From Arthrobacter sp. Marseille-P9274 (GTDB taxonomy: Bacteria; Actinomycetota; Actinomycetes; Actinomycetales; Micrococcaceae), in contig NZ_CAMPOV010000001.1 of the NCBI RefSeq assembly GCF_946892675.1, positions 284,033-348,032 of the forward strand: 64,000 bases of DNA. Direction: 5' to 3'. The stretch's first letter is position 1. Every line of letters begins with the position of its first letter. The notes under the pieces are model-generated. The model worked only from the letters and a program-made list of their open reading frames with translations, was not told the DNA's origin and did no database searches. The position numbers were made by a program, and so were the translations under genes. Positions 53,009 through 62,543 of this stretch are shown in pieces.

Positions 53009-54505
53009 ATGGCTGCCAAGGCCTCACAGGCCCGCCGTGCCCGCAAGGCGCGCCGGCAGCAGCTGGCCAGAGGTGCCGGCGGGGTGCGACGGACGCAGCC
53101 AGCCCGGCCACCCTGGCTCGCGCGCCCGACCGCCGCGCTGGGACGGCTGGCGCGCGCCGCCGTCGTACTTGCCGCACGCCTCCGCCCGCGGCACCCGGCG
53201 CAGGTGATCGCCCTCGGTTTCGGCGGCGCCACGCTCGCCGGGACCGGGCTGCTGATGCTGCCGATGTCCAAGCAGGGCGAGGGCGGAGCCACCTTCCTGG
53301 AGGCGCTGTTCACCGCCACCTCCTCGGTGTGTGTGACCGGACTGATCATCGTGGACACCCCGGTCTACTGGACCACGTTCGGGCAGGTCGTGATCCTGGT
53401 CCTGATCCAGCTGGGCGGGTTCGGCGTGATGTCCTTCGGGTCGCTGCTGGGCGTGCTGATGGCCGGGCGGCTGGGCCTGCGCGCGAGGATTTCGGCCGCC
53501 GCGGAGACCAAGAGCACCGGGTTCGGCGACGTCCGGACGGTCCTGCTGGGCGTCCTGAAGATCTCGCTGCTCACGGAAGCCGCGCTGGCGCTGGTGCTCA
53601 CGGCGCGCTTCATGACCGGCTACGACTACGCGCCCGGCGAGGCCCTCTGGCATGGTGTGTTCCACTCCGTCTCCTCCTTCAACAACGCCGGCTTCGCGCT
53701 GTACTCGGACAACCTGATGGGCTTCGTGTCGGATCCGTGGATCTGCCTGCCAATCGCCGCCGCGGTGATCATCGGCGGGCTCGGCTTCCCGGTGCTGTTC
53801 GAGCTGGCGCGGCAGTACAGGCGGCCGATCCACTGGTCCATGAACACCAAGCTCGTGCTGGCCGGGTCAGGCGTGCTGCTGGCCGGCGGGACCATCTTCC
53901 TCACCGCGGCGGAGTGGACAAACAAGGCCACGCTCGGGGCGCTGGATCCGGGCTCACGGGTGCTGGCCGGGTCCTTCCAGTCCGTCATCACGCGCACGGC
54001 CGGCTTCAACAGCGTCGACATCGGCCAGATGCACCCGGTCTCCTGGCTGGGCATGGACATCATGATGTTCATCGGCGGCGGGCCCGCGGGCACGGCGGGC
54101 GGCCTGAAAATCACGACCTTCGGGGTGTTGTTCTTCATCCTCTACACAGAGATCCGCGGCGAGGCAGCCGTCAACATCTTCGGCAAGCGCCTCTCCCGGT
54201 CGGTGCACCGCCAGGCCATCACGGTGGTGCTGCTCGCGATCGCCCTGGTGGTCGGGGCCACGATGGCGCTGATGTTAATGTCCGACGCCGGAATGGAGCG
54301 TCTGCTGTTCGAGGTCGTCTCCGCGTTCGCAACCGTGGGGCTGTCCACCGGCATCACCGCCGGCCTCCCGCCCGCTGGCCAGGTAATCCTGATCATCCTT
54401 ATGTTCGTCGGCCGTCTCGGCCCGGTCACGCTGGCGTCCGCGCTGGCGCTACGGCAGCGGCCCGTCCTGTACGAATTCCCGAAAGAGAGGCCGTTAATTG
54501 GCTAG
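53009..54505 (+). CDS. ktrB: KtrB/TrkH-family potassium channel subunit
   Basis: 498 residues. Four pore loops are visible in SVCVTGLI, SSFNNAGFAL, TRTAGFNSVD and GPAGTAGGLK, each with the selectivity-filter Gly. Eight membrane helices plus an Arg/Ala-rich N-terminal tail of about 55 residues. It forms the membrane pore of a Ktr system with KtrA, whose gene overlaps it by 8 bp. AGGAAGGA lies before ATG 53009. Confidence 0.93.
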   Translation: MAAKASQARRARKARRQQLARGAGGVRRTQPARPPWLARPTAALGRLARAAVVLAARLRPRHPAQVIALGFGGATLAGTGLLMLPMSKQGEGGATFLEALFTATSSVCVTGLIIVDTPVYWTTFGQVVILVLIQLGGFGVMSFGSLLGVLMAGRLGLRARISAAAETKSTGFGDVRTVLLGVLKISLLTEAALALVLTARFMTGYDYAPGEALWHGVFHSVSSFNNAGFALYSDNLMGFVSDPWICLPIAAAVIIGGLGFPVLFELARQYRRPIHWSMNTKLVLAGSGVLLAGGTIFLTAAEWTNKATLGALDPGSRVLAGSFQSVITRTAGFNSVDIGQMHPVSWLGMDIMMFIGGGPAGTAGGLKITTFGVLFFILYTEIRGEAAVNIFGKRLSRSVHRQAITVVLLAIALVVGATMALMLMSDAGMERLLFEVVSAFATVGLSTGITAGLPPAGQVILIILMFVGRLGPVTLASALALRQRPVLYEFPKERPLIG

Positions 54506-55193
54506 GAACCCCTTCCCCGCACGCTCCTTTGACCGCATCGCGGAGGCGGACGCCGTCGTCGTTATTGGCCTGGGCCGCTTCGGCGGCGCGCTGGCCCTTG
54601 AGCTCGAATCACAGGGCACGCAGGTGCTCGGGATCGATGCCGTGGAGGATACCGTGCAGGCGTTCAACGGGCTGCTCACGCACGTGGTCCGCGCCGACTC
54701 GACCAAGGAAGAGGCGCTGCGGCAGCTCTCCGTGCACGAATTCGACCGCGCCGTCGTCGGCATCGGCACCGACGTGGAAGCCAGCATCCTGACGACGTCG
54801 CGGCTGCTCAAATTCGCGAAGCCGGTAATCTGGGCCAAGGCGATCAGCGAGCCGCACGCGGAGATCCTGGAGCAGCTTGGCGTGCACCACGTGATCCGGC
54901 CCGAGCACGACATGGGCCGCCGCGTCGCCCACCTGGTCGGCGGCGCCATGCTGGACTACGTCGAGTTCGAAGACAACTTCGTCATGATCCGGACGACTCC
55001 GCCCAGCCTCGCCCAGGACCGGCCCCTCGAAATACTGCAGCTTCGCTCGAAATTCGACATCACCGTCGTCGCCGTGAAGCGCCAGGGCGGCCACTGGGAA
55101 CACACCACCCCGCAGACCGTGCTCTACGACGACGACCAGATCATCGTCCAAGGCACCAAGGAGAAAGCCGAGTCCTTCAGCGCCCTGCTGTGA
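54498..55193 (+). CDS. ktrA: KtrA/TrkA-type RCK regulatory subunit
   Basis: 231 residues: RCK_N Rossmann domain (VVVIGLGRFGGALALELE, then GIDAVE for nucleotide binding) and RCK_C (about 145-225). It binds ATP/ADP or NAD and gates KtrB; c-di-AMP may also bind RCK_C. Start TTG at 54498, overlapping ktrB. Confidence 0.92.
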   Translation: MARNPFPARSFDRIAEADAVVVIGLGRFGGALALELESQGTQVLGIDAVEDTVQAFNGLLTHVVRADSTKEEALRQLSVHEFDRAVVGIGTDVEASILTTSRLLKFAKPVIWAKAISEPHAEILEQLGVHHVIRPEHDMGRRVAHLVGGAMLDYVEFEDNFVMIRTTPPSLAQDRPLEILQLRSKFDITVVAVKRQGGHWEHTTPQTVLYDDDQIIVQGTKEKAESFSALL

Positions 55194-55222
55194 CGGCGGC
55201 TGCACCGAGCCCGCGCCTCCCC

Positions 55223-55289
55223 AGAAAGCTGCTGGCCGGAAACGACCCCTTTAGGGGATCTATCGAGCCATTACGGGCCAACCGATGAG
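55223..55289 (+). repeat. Conserved 65-bp hairpin repeat, copy B, downstream of ktrA
   Basis: Begins AGAAAGCTGCTGGCCGGAAA and ends ACCGATGAG. CCCCT and AGGGG (inner stem CCCCTTTAGGGG) replace CCCCTAGAGG of copy A. It lies 30 bp after ktrA and 50 bp before the decayed DUF559 gene. Confidence 0.7.
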
Positions 55290-55338
55290 CCTGTGGACAA
55301 CTTCCGCAAGGCACCCGCCAACCTCGGCATACTGTCGG

Positions 55339-56114
55339 CATGCGCAAGCCATATCCGCTGCCGAGCCATCTGAAGGATTCCGCGTTTACCATCCTGGACG
55401 GACGAAAGGCAGGGCTGAGCCGCGGCCGCATGCGCAACGACACGGTTCTGAGGACGGGCCGCAGCATCCGGACGCCCACGAACGCGGATTAGGATTTCGC
55501 GGGCCGTCTCCGGCCGTATACCCGTGTCAACGAGCGCAGTTGCGCCTCCCACGCCAGCGCCGCCATCATCTGGGGCTTTCCCGCTTCCAACGGCGGCTAT
55601 CGGAGGAGCCCCTGCACCTCACGCGCCCCTCCGGAGCCGCCCGAATCCGGCGGAAGGACGTCGTCTGCCACCGCTCCCTCATCTATCCAGATGAGATTCA
55701 GGAATTGGACGGCATCTTCCTCACCTCACGAGCCCGCACCTGGCTGGACTTGGCCGAATGCTCAAGCTTGGATCTGCTCGTCATTGTTGCCGATCACCTG
55801 GTCCGTATTCCCAGGCCATGGTTCGAGGGTCACGAGAAGCCATACTGCACTCTGGCTGAACTCGCTCGCCTCATAGAGCGCCATCCCGGGACATGTCCTA
55901 CCCGAAGTACCGCATCGCCATCGAGTATGAAGGCGATCCCCATAACCAGCCGAAGCAGGTGCGCAGGGACATCCGCCGGGCCGAGAACGTCGCCGCCGCC
56001 CGGTGGGACGAGATCAGGATTTCCGGCGACCACATGCTCGACGGCGCTCGCGAAGCCGTGGCCAAGATCAGGAAGAGGCTGATCGAGAAGGCCTGGGACG
56101 GCCGAAGCGCGTAG
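55339..56114 (+). pseudogene. Decayed AbiEi-antitoxin-like/DUF559 gene
   Basis: KPYPLPSHLKDSAFTILDGRKAGLSRGRMRN at the start, then AAIIWGFP, then EEPLHLTRPSGAARIRRKDVV through to WLDLAE and finally SYPKYRIAIEYEGD ... IRISGDHML are recognisable parts of a winged-helix plus DUF559 (Vsr-like nuclease fold) protein. They lie in at least three frames. Several frameshifts and a missing stretch of about 30 codons after NDTVLR make this a pseudogene. The nuclease-like C terminus (56-114 region) is best preserved. Confidence 0.75.
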
Positions 56115-56299
56115 ACGCCGGCCGGCCTGGCCAGCGGAAACGGCCGAACCGAATCGGCGCCCGGCGGCCTCATCAGCTGGACGATCCGGGGTCGGCCCAG
56201 CAGTCAGAGCTACCGCCACCAGGCGCGCGGGGCTCCGGGGCCGGGCAGCGGATAGCGCTACCCCCGGTGTGCGGGACCTTTGCCCCATGCAACAGCCGC

Positions 56300-56692
56300 T
56301 CAGTCCTGGCTATGGCGGTGGCCGAAAATGAATTCCTCTGCGTGCGCGACCGCCTTCTTGAACGAGTCGTTCCGCAGCGCGATCTGGTCAAAGTCGCCCT
56401 TCGCTTCCGCCTCGACGTAATCCGTGAAGCCCGGACGCAGTGCCCAGATCCCGCCCGTCGGAGGCAGGTAGAACACGGCGAAGGAGCGGTGCTCGCGGTC
56501 GTCTTCCCACACGGGAACGACGGCGACGGCGGCACCTGTGTCCACATTGATCCATTGGGCGCGTGGCCGGGGCTGGTCCTCCTCGTAGACGCTCGGGTCC
56601 AGGAAGGGCGCCGTTCCGGGCCCCCAGCGCTCTTCGAACCTCTCGTGGAAGATCGGGAAGAGGTGGTAGTCATAGCGGCGCCAACTGGACAT
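56300..56692 (-). CDS. Unassigned protein near heat-shock genes
   Basis: 130 residues, MSSWRRYDYHLFP; no family recognised, no membrane segment. ATG 56692 has AAGGAG 8 nt upstream. Three same-strand genes follow each other upstream (J protein, Hsp20), so it may be the last gene of a stress operon. Contains WINVDTGAAVAVVPVWEDD. Confidence 0.65.
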   Translation of the reverse strand: MSSWRRYDYHLFPIFHERFEERWGPGTAPFLDPSVYEEDQPRPRAQWINVDTGAAVAVVPVWEDDREHRSFAVFYLPPTGGIWALRPGFTDYVEAEAKGDFDQIALRNDSFKKAVAHAEEFIFGHRHSQD

Positions 56693-56764
56693 TGGAGCTG
56701 CTCCTTTCTGAAGTGCCAACGGGATTCTTGCGTGCCAATCGGAAGAAACCGGGCTGCTGTCCGG

Positions 56765-57355
56765 CTACGGGAAGAACCAACGCCACAGCAGGCGCTCGAA
56801 GACGTCGGGCGGCGGACGCAGGGGCGATTCATCCGGACATAGCGAGATGGCGTCGTCCTGCCGCGGCCGGAGCCAGGCCGGCGAGATCCAGACCTCGTCC
56901 TGGCGCTGCCGCGGATCGTCCCGAACAACCCAGCCGTCGTCCTGGCGCTGCCGCGGATCCTCCCGGACAACCCTGACCTCGTCCCTTTCCAGGGGGGCCG
57001 CCCGGCGGGGTCCTGTCTGCGGGGAGGAACCGGACGGCCCGGCCGGCCCGCGCGTTTCACCGCTGCGGCGGACGCGGACGCGGACATGGATGTCCCGGCC
57101 GCGCGGCTCCGGTACGGCCTGCGGACGGTGGCTCCGCCGGTCGTAGGCGGCCCGGCGGTGCGGATCCGAGAGGACCTCGTAGGCGTGGTGGATCGCCGCC
57201 ACGTTCCGGGCCAGCCGGCGGGCCTCGACGGCGTCGCGCGGTTTGTGCATGTCCGGATGGTGTTTCCGCAGGAGCGCACGGTAGGCACGCCGGATGTCCT
57301 CCGGGCCCGCGGTCGAAGGAACCTGGAGGATGTCGTAGAGATCCGGCTCTTCCAT
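56765..57355 (-). CDS. J-domain co-chaperone
   Basis: 196 residues. N-terminal J domain (about 4-70) with the essential HPD in RKHHPDMHKP. No zinc-finger or C-terminal client domains. The rest is Arg/Asp/Pro-rich with internal repeats (VVREDPRQRQDDGW, VVRDDPRQRQDEVW). It probably recruits DnaK to specific sites. Downstream of hsp20 by 81 bp on the same strand. Confidence 0.88.
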   Translation of the reverse strand: MEEPDLYDILQVPSTAGPEDIRRAYRALLRKHHPDMHKPRDAVEARRLARNVAAIHHAYEVLSDPHRRAAYDRRSHRPQAVPEPRGRDIHVRVRVRRSGETRGPAGPSGSSPQTGPRRAAPLERDEVRVVREDPRQRQDDGWVVRDDPRQRQDEVWISPAWLRPRQDDAISLCPDESPLRPPPDVFERLLWRWFFP

Positions 57356-57436
57356 GGCAACCTCGCTGAAGCGGCGGACGCCGGCCGGAGTCCAGTGGAA
57401 CCCGAACCGCCGGCCGCGTCCACCTCTGGCTGCAGA

Positions 57437-57859
57437 TCAGGCGTTGATCTGCTGTTTCGTATCGCTGCTGTTGATCTCGATCTTGCGTGGCTTGGCCTGC
57501 TCACGGATGGGGATGCGCAGTGTCAGCACCCCGGCGTCGTAATTGGCCGTGACCGCGTCCGTGTCCAGCGTGTCGCCGAGGATCAGCTGGCGGCTGAAGG
57601 TGCCCGCCGGCCGCTCGGCCGCCACCACGTCCTGGCGGTCCTCGACGCGGGACTTGCGCTCGGCGCCGACGGTCAGGACATTGCGTTCAACGTCCAGATC
57701 GATCGTCGAGGGATCAACGCCGGGCAGGTCCAGTTCGACGACGAACTCGTCACCTTCGCGCCATGCATCCATCGGCATTGCCGCGGGCCGGCCCTGCGTT
57801 CCGAAGACCTGCTGGGTCAGGCGGTCCAGCTCACGGAAGGGATCGGTCCTCATCAACAT
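57437..57859 (-). CDS. Hsp20/alpha-crystallin small heat-shock protein
   Basis: 140 residues with an alpha-crystallin domain (about 35-130): [17 protein letters not shown], and the [14 protein letters not shown] motif. A holdase for unfolding proteins. AAGGAGG lies 5 nt before ATG 57859. It diverges from a MerR/HspR-like regulator, the classical actinobacterial arrangement. Confidence 0.92.
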   Translation of the reverse strand: MLMRTDPFRELDRLTQQVFGTQGRPAAMPMDAWREGDEFVVELDLPGVDPSTIDLDVERNVLTVGAERKSRVEDRQDVVAAERPAGTFSRQLILGDTLDTDAVTANYDAGVLTLRIPIREQAKPRKIEINSSDTKQQINA

Positions 57860-57972
57860 GACTGCCTCCTTCAGTTCTTCTTGTCGGTGTGCCGGAAGGA
57901 TTATCTATGTCTCCCGACACAGAAATTATGACTCCGGAGTATCCTGTTTTCAAGTGGTTTTTGGAGGGCAAG

Positions 57973-58365
57973 TTGGCAGAAGAACGGCACGGCGCCGACC
58001 GCGGCGTCTACGGCATCTCCGTCGCTGCCGATCTGCTCGGCGTCGGCGAGCAGACCCTGCGGCTCTACGAGCGCAAGGGCCTGGTGGAGCCGGCGCGGAC
58101 CGACGGGGGCACGCGGAGGTACAGCCAGAACGACGTGGACCGCATGCGCAGGATCGGCGAGCTGGTCGGCGACGGGCTGAACCTGGCGGGCGTGGGCAAG
58201 GTGCTCAGGCTCGAGGAGGACAACGCCGCCCTGCACCGGGAGCTGAAGGCCGCGAGGAAGAGGGCAGCCAAGCGCGGTGGCACTCGGAGGGACGGGGACG
58301 GCGGGACGGACGGCGCAGCCGAAGAAACCCCCGCGGAGGCGCCCCGCATCGTGCCGGAGGGCTGA
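57973..58365 (+). CDS. MerR-family (HspR-like) heat-shock repressor
   Basis: 130 residues. YGISVAADLLGVGEQTLRLYERKGLVEPARTDGGTRRYSQND is the HspR/MerR winged-helix. Coiled-coil at about 70-95, acidic disordered tail. I prefer TTG 57973 because GGAGGG lies 4-5 nt upstream; an ATG at 57907 would add 22 residues. TGTCGG (57883) and CCGACA (57916) form a 6-bp inverted pair between the genes that could be its operator, though no classical HAIR motif is obvious. It likely represses the divergent hsp20 operon. Confidence 0.85.
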   Translation: MAEERHGADRGVYGISVAADLLGVGEQTLRLYERKGLVEPARTDGGTRRYSQNDVDRMRRIGELVGDGLNLAGVGKVLRLEEDNAALHRELKAARKRAAKRGGTRRDGDGGTDGAAEETPAEAPRIVPEG

Positions 58366-58402
58366 TCATCCGCGTCGGGTGGCGCGCCGGGGCCGGAAAC
58401 GG

Positions 58403-58444
58403 GCGAGGGGCCCCGCCATGGAAATCCATGGCGGGGCCCCTCGC
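58403..58444. terminator. Perfect 20-bp hairpin, bidirectional terminator
   Basis: GCGAGGGGCCCCGCCATGGA (58403-58422) and its exact complement (58425-58444) with a 2-nt loop, between the convergent MerR and muramidase genes. Confidence 0.9.
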
Positions 58445-58467
58445 TCGCGCAGGATGCTGCGGACGGC

Positions 58468-61335
58468 CTAGAGCGTGTCGGTGTTGATGCCGGGCCGGAC
58501 GGCGTTGGACACCTTGAACTGGGTGCCTGCGTAGAACCAGGCCGAGCCGTCGGAGCGGGTGCCGACCATGTCCGCCTTGGCGTCCCGATTGAAGTCGCCG
58601 GTGCCCACCACGCGGGTGTAGACGTTCCAGCCCGAGCCGATCCTCCGCTCGTTGGACAGCCAGGCGCTTCCGGAGCGCTGGGCCAGGCCGGTGCGCAGCC
58701 AGATGGTGCCGTCGGCCTTGCGGAACACGACATCCTTGGTGCCGTCGCCGTCGAAGTCCGAGACGGGGGCAACGCCGGAGTAGCCGGACCAGCCGCTCGC
58801 GATGAGCGTGCGCGGTCCGTGGCTCTTGCCGGTGCCGGAACCTGCGTAGAGATAGGCGCTGCCGTTCGGATGGACGGCCAGCAGGTCGTTCTTACCGTCG
58901 CGGTTGAGGTCGCCCACGCCCTCCAGGTGCGTGAACGCGGTCCAGCCGCTGCTGCCGATCTTTACGCGCGGCCGCAGGCCCTCGCTGCCGGAGCCGACCT
59001 TGCCGGTGCCGGCGTAGAACCACAGCCGGCCGTCCTTGTCGACGGCGACCAGGTCGTTCCGGCCGTCGCGGTTGTAGTCGCCGACCGCCGTCAGGTGCTT
59101 GTAGGCCTGCCAGCCGCTGTTGCCGATCTTGACCCGCGCGCCGTAGCTGCCCGTGCCGTCGCCGGGCGCGAACCAGAGCTGGCCGTTGGGCTTCGAGCCG
59201 ATCAGGTCGGCCAGGCCGTCGCCGTTGTAGTCGCCCGGCGCGACCATCTGGCTGAACTCGTCCCAGACCGGATCGCCCTTGGCAACCCCGCGCTTGTAGC
59301 CCTCCGGCTCCGAGAAACCGGTGCCGGCGTAGAACCGCAGCGTCTTGTTCGAGTAGACGCCCAGGATGTCGCCCTTGCCGTCGCGGTTGTTGTCGCCGAC
59401 GCCGAGCACCTGCTGGAACGCCTGCCAGCCGCTGCTGCCGATCTTCTGCGCGGCATTGAAGAGCTTGCCGGAGCTGGTCGCCGCGCCGTTGCCGCGCAAC
59501 AGCCAGAGCGTGCCGTCCGCCCGCGTCGCCGCGACGTCCTCGCGCCGGTCGCCGTCGAAGTCCTGCATGGCGATCAGCTGGGTGAACGCGCCCCAGCCGC
59601 TGCCTGCAGTGCTGCGCGTGCCAAGGGCGCCCGTCCCCTTCCCGGGGTACAGGTAGGCGGTCCCGTTGGTGTGCTGGGCCAGCAGGTCCTGCCTGCCGTC
59701 TTCGTTCAGGTCGCCGGTAACAACGACGTCGGTCATGGAGTTCCAGCCACTGGAACCTACCTTGACGCGGGCCTTGAACTTGCCGTCGCCCGTGCCGGCG
59801 TAGAACCACAGCGCGCCATCGTTGTGCCGGGCGAGCAGGTCCGGGTACTGGTCCCCGTTGAAGGTGCCGGCGCCGATCAGCTTGTTGTAGACCTGCCAGC
59901 CGCTGCCGATCCTGACGGGCGTACCGTAGCCGCCGGAGCCGTTGCCCGGGTAGAACCAGAGGTAGCCGTCGGTCCGGCGGGACACGAGGTCCGCGTGTCC
60001 GTCCATGTTGAGGTCGCCCGGCGCTGCCGAGGTGACGGTGGTGCTGACCGGATTGACCGTCGACGTGGCCGGCTTGACGCCGGAGGGGTACCTGGCGAAG
60101 TCCTTCAGCTGGGTCAGCGTGCCGCGCCAGACGTTGGAGTCGCCGAGGAACGGCCCGGATTCGCTGTACTGCCAGATGTCGTACCGGGTCCAGCCGGCCG
60201 GGAGCCACGGGTAGGTGACGTTGCCGGTGGAGAAGTGCGCGATGTGCAGCGGATGGTCTTTGAAGGCAGTGCTGGAACCCAGGCACTGGTTCCACCAGGA
60301 GCCGTTGGTGTAGATGGCGGGCACGCGGCCGGTCCGGACCTTGATCTGGTTCGAGAAGTCGCGCACCCAGTTGACCAGCTGTGACGGGCTCATGTTGTAG
60401 CAGGTGTTGCCGAGCTCCGGGTACGGGTTGTACTCGATGTCGAGCAGCGGCGGCAGCGTCCTGCCGTCCGCCGACCAGCCGCCGCCGTTGTTCACGAAGT
60501 AGTCCGCCTGGGTCTTGCCGCTGGTGACGCTCGGGATGGCGAAGTGGTAGGCGCCGCGGATCATGCCGACGTCGTACGAGCCGGTGTACTGGGAGCCGAA
60601 GGACGGGTTCTTGTAGGTGGTGGATTCTGTGGACTTGATGTAGGCGAAGCGGGCACCCAGGTTCCACTCGTACTGCCAGTTCACGCTGGGCTGCCAGCCG
60701 GAGACATCCATGCCCTGGACGCCCGAGGGCCTCCAGTGATACCGGTCCGTTGCGGCGGCGATCGTGACGGCGGCGGTGCGGTCGATCTCCAGCACGTCGA
60801 GCGTCTCTGCCAGCTCTTCCTGCGCCGGCGCTTCTTCAAGCTCGGCCTCGCGCTCCTGGCGCATCTCCAGGCCCTTGCCCATCTCCGCGCCGTGCTCGCC
60901 CTGCACCTTTTCCAGCAGGGCCAGCTTCTGTGCCTGGGTCATCTCCTCCAGCGGGATGTCCTCGACCGTCGCCTTGTCGGTTTCCTCAGCCGGGGCCGGC
61001 TCCTCGGTGGCGGGAGCCGCGGGTGCTGGGTCGGCGGGTGCCGTGGTCTCGGGCGCCGCCGGCTGTGTAGGAACAGTCGCCGACGGGGCCGGAGAGGTCT
61101 CTTCCGGTGCGGGCTCGGGCAGGGCGCTGCTGGTCGGCCGGGCGGTGCCCTGCGCGGCCGGCGCCGTTTCGGCGGCCTGCTGCGGTGCGGTTGCGGTAGC
61201 GGATGCCGGCGCCACGAGGACGCCGCCGACGGCGACGGACAGGACCGTGGCCGCAGTCAGGACGCGGGTGCACGAACCGGTCAATCGTTTCTTCCAAAAA
61301 GGCGCAGAGGTCTCGGCTGAGGTTGAAAGTTTCAT
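58468..61335 (-). CDS. Secreted GH25 muramidase with ten FG-GAP repeats
   Basis: 955 residues. Signal peptide (about 1-47), Ala/Pro/Thr-rich linker, coiled Glu-rich helix (about 120-175), GH25 lysozyme domain (about 205-410; [15 protein letters not shown] with the catalytic Asp/Glu, RYDIWQYS), then ten FG-GAP/VCBS calcium-binding repeats of about 50 residues ([11 protein letters not shown] through [11 protein letters not shown]). GH25 enzymes cleave the peptidoglycan MurNAc-GlcNAc bond; the repeat propeller probably binds wall or surface polymer. The fourth repeat ([11 protein letters not shown]) is diverged. Terminator follows at 58403-58444. Confidence 0.92.
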   Translation of the reverse strand: MKLSTSAETSAPFWKKRLTGSCTRVLTAATVLSVAVGGVLVAPASATATAPQQAAETAPAAQGTARPTSSALPEPAPEETSPAPSATVPTQPAAPETTAPADPAPAAPATEEPAPAEETDKATVEDIPLEEMTQAQKLALLEKVQGEHGAEMGKGLEMRQEREAELEEAPAQEELAETLDVLEIDRTAAVTIAAATDRYHWRPSGVQGMDVSGWQPSVNWQYEWNLGARFAYIKSTESTTYKNPSFGSQYTGSYDVGMIRGAYHFAIPSVTSGKTQADYFVNNGGGWSADGRTLPPLLDIEYNPYPELGNTCYNMSPSQLVNWVRDFSNQIKVRTGRVPAIYTNGSWWNQCLGSSTAFKDHPLHIAHFSTGNVTYPWLPAGWTRYDIWQYSESGPFLGDSNVWRGTLTQLKDFARYPSGVKPATSTVNPVSTTVTSAAPGDLNMDGHADLVSRRTDGYLWFYPGNGSGGYGTPVRIGSGWQVYNKLIGAGTFNGDQYPDLLARHNDGALWFYAGTGDGKFKARVKVGSSGWNSMTDVVVTGDLNEDGRQDLLAQHTNGTAYLYPGKGTGALGTRSTAGSGWGAFTQLIAMQDFDGDRREDVAATRADGTLWLLRGNGAATSSGKLFNAAQKIGSSGWQAFQQVLGVGDNNRDGKGDILGVYSNKTLRFYAGTGFSEPEGYKRGVAKGDPVWDEFSQMVAPGDYNGDGLADLIGSKPNGQLWFAPGDGTGSYGARVKIGNSGWQAYKHLTAVGDYNRDGRNDLVAVDKDGRLWFYAGTGKVGSGSEGLRPRVKIGSSGWTAFTHLEGVGDLNRDGKNDLLAVHPNGSAYLYAGSGTGKSHGPRTLIASGWSGYSGVAPVSDFDGDGTKDVVFRKADGTIWLRTGLAQRSGSAWLSNERRIGSGWNVYTRVVGTGDFNRDAKADMVGTRSDGSAWFYAGTQFKVSNAVRPGINTDTL

Positions 61336-61549
61336 GAGGAAGCGCTCCCCCGGGCGCGCGTTAAATATGAGGCTACAGTGACGGCTGTGGTTAAAGGGTA
61401 ACCCAGACCGTCAAGCCCGTCCCGGGGCCAAAGTCCTTTGCAAGGCCGACACGCCGAGATGTGTTTGACATCACGTCGCAGCCCCGGAAGGGATTTTCAA
61501 ACGTCGAATCCATCCGCCCAAGTCAGCGGCACGCCGCGCGGGCGCACTG

Positions 61550-61777
61550 TCAGTCGCCGGATTCCTCCGGCCGCGCATCCGATGCCGCGGCGCGGATGTC
61601 CTTGCGCCGCTCATCCTCGATGATACGCAGCATCTGCCGCTCGATCTTCGCAGCGGCCACGGGGCCGAGTTCCGCGCGCAGCCGCCTGAGTTCCTCAGCA
61701 GCGATTCGCCGGCGAAGGGCATCGCGCTCGGCGACGCTCGCCGCGTGCTCCAACGCCCAACGGTGCTGCTCGAACAC
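61550..61777 (-). CDS. Small coiled-coil protein
   Basis: 75 residues starting at GTG 61777, with GGGGGGA 8 nt upstream. Predicted almost entirely helical and basic: ERDALRRRIAAEELRRLRAEL and AAKIERQMLRIIEDERRKDI. No known family. The longer open frame upstream looks non-coding. Follows the DUF4383 gene on the same strand. Confidence 0.55.
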   Translation of the reverse strand: MFEQHRWALEHAASVAERDALRRRIAAEELRRLRAELGPVAAAKIERQMLRIIEDERRKDIRAAASDARPEESGD

Positions 61778-61845
61778 GTGGCCGTCCCCCCGCTGCCTGC
61801 CGACGCCCGCGCTGCGGAACTGCCCCTGCGGCAGCCGCGCCCCGG

Positions 61846-61858
61846 CGTCGTTGTTTGC
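61846..61858. repeat. Dispersed GC-rich element, diverged copy
   Basis: CCGGCGTCGTTGTTT, between the DUF4383 and small coiled-coil genes. Confidence 0.35.
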
Positions 61859-61934
61859 TGAGTTTGCTCCGCTCCCGGTGCGGGACGGAGTCGGGCCGGC
61901 TCCCCCAAGAAGGGATAGCCGGCCCGTTGTTCGG

Positions 61935-62414
61935 TTACGGATGTGCTGTCCGGTGCCCGTGGCCTTCGACCTTGCGCCGGCCGCTGGTGAGCAGCAGGCC
62001 GACAGCAATCATCGCGGCGCCCAGGACGAAGTGCAGCCAGTCGTCCGCGGTGTTCAGCGGGACGAAGTTGGCCGTGGCTTCGGGGCCGACGATCAGGCCG
62101 TAGATCCACAGCGCGAGGTACACCACGCCGCCATAGACCAGGTAGTTGCGGGCCGCCCAGGCGTCCCGGCCCGCGGCGACACCGGCGATGCCGTACAGCA
62201 GGTGGACGATGTTGTGCAGCACGGAAACCTGGAACACGCCCAGCAGCATGGCCCCGGACGCGTGCCCGGCAAAGGCCATCTCGTCGTAGTTGGTGGTGAC
62301 CCCGGGGATGAAGCCGAGGACGCCGACTACCAGGAACACGATGCCGACAGTCATCGCTGCCGTCCGGACTGCCGGGTGCGCCCCGTGTGCATGCGTGCTT
62401 TGTGATGCGGTCAT
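61935..62414 (-). CDS. DUF4383 membrane protein
   Basis: 159 residues, four membrane helices. HNIVHLLYGIAGVAAGR and NTADDWLHFVLGAAMIAVG match the paralogue at 16872-17285 closely; it has a longer N-terminal tail (MTASQSTHAHGAHP). Function unknown. Confidence 0.85.
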   Translation of the reverse strand: MTASQSTHAHGAHPAVRTAAMTVGIVFLVVGVLGFIPGVTTNYDEMAFAGHASGAMLLGVFQVSVLHNIVHLLYGIAGVAAGRDAWAARNYLVYGGVVYLALWIYGLIVGPEATANFVPLNTADDWLHFVLGAAMIAVGLLLTSGRRKVEGHGHRTAHP

Positions 62415-62543
62415 AGCCGTCTTCCCATCTGTGGCCGCCTCTCCTGTCAGGATGGGCAGGACCCATGAGGCGTCCGCTGCTTTAAGGATAGATTCTGGTG
62501 GCCCGGGTGCAAGAGGACGCGGCAGGCGGCCTACTGGGGCCGC

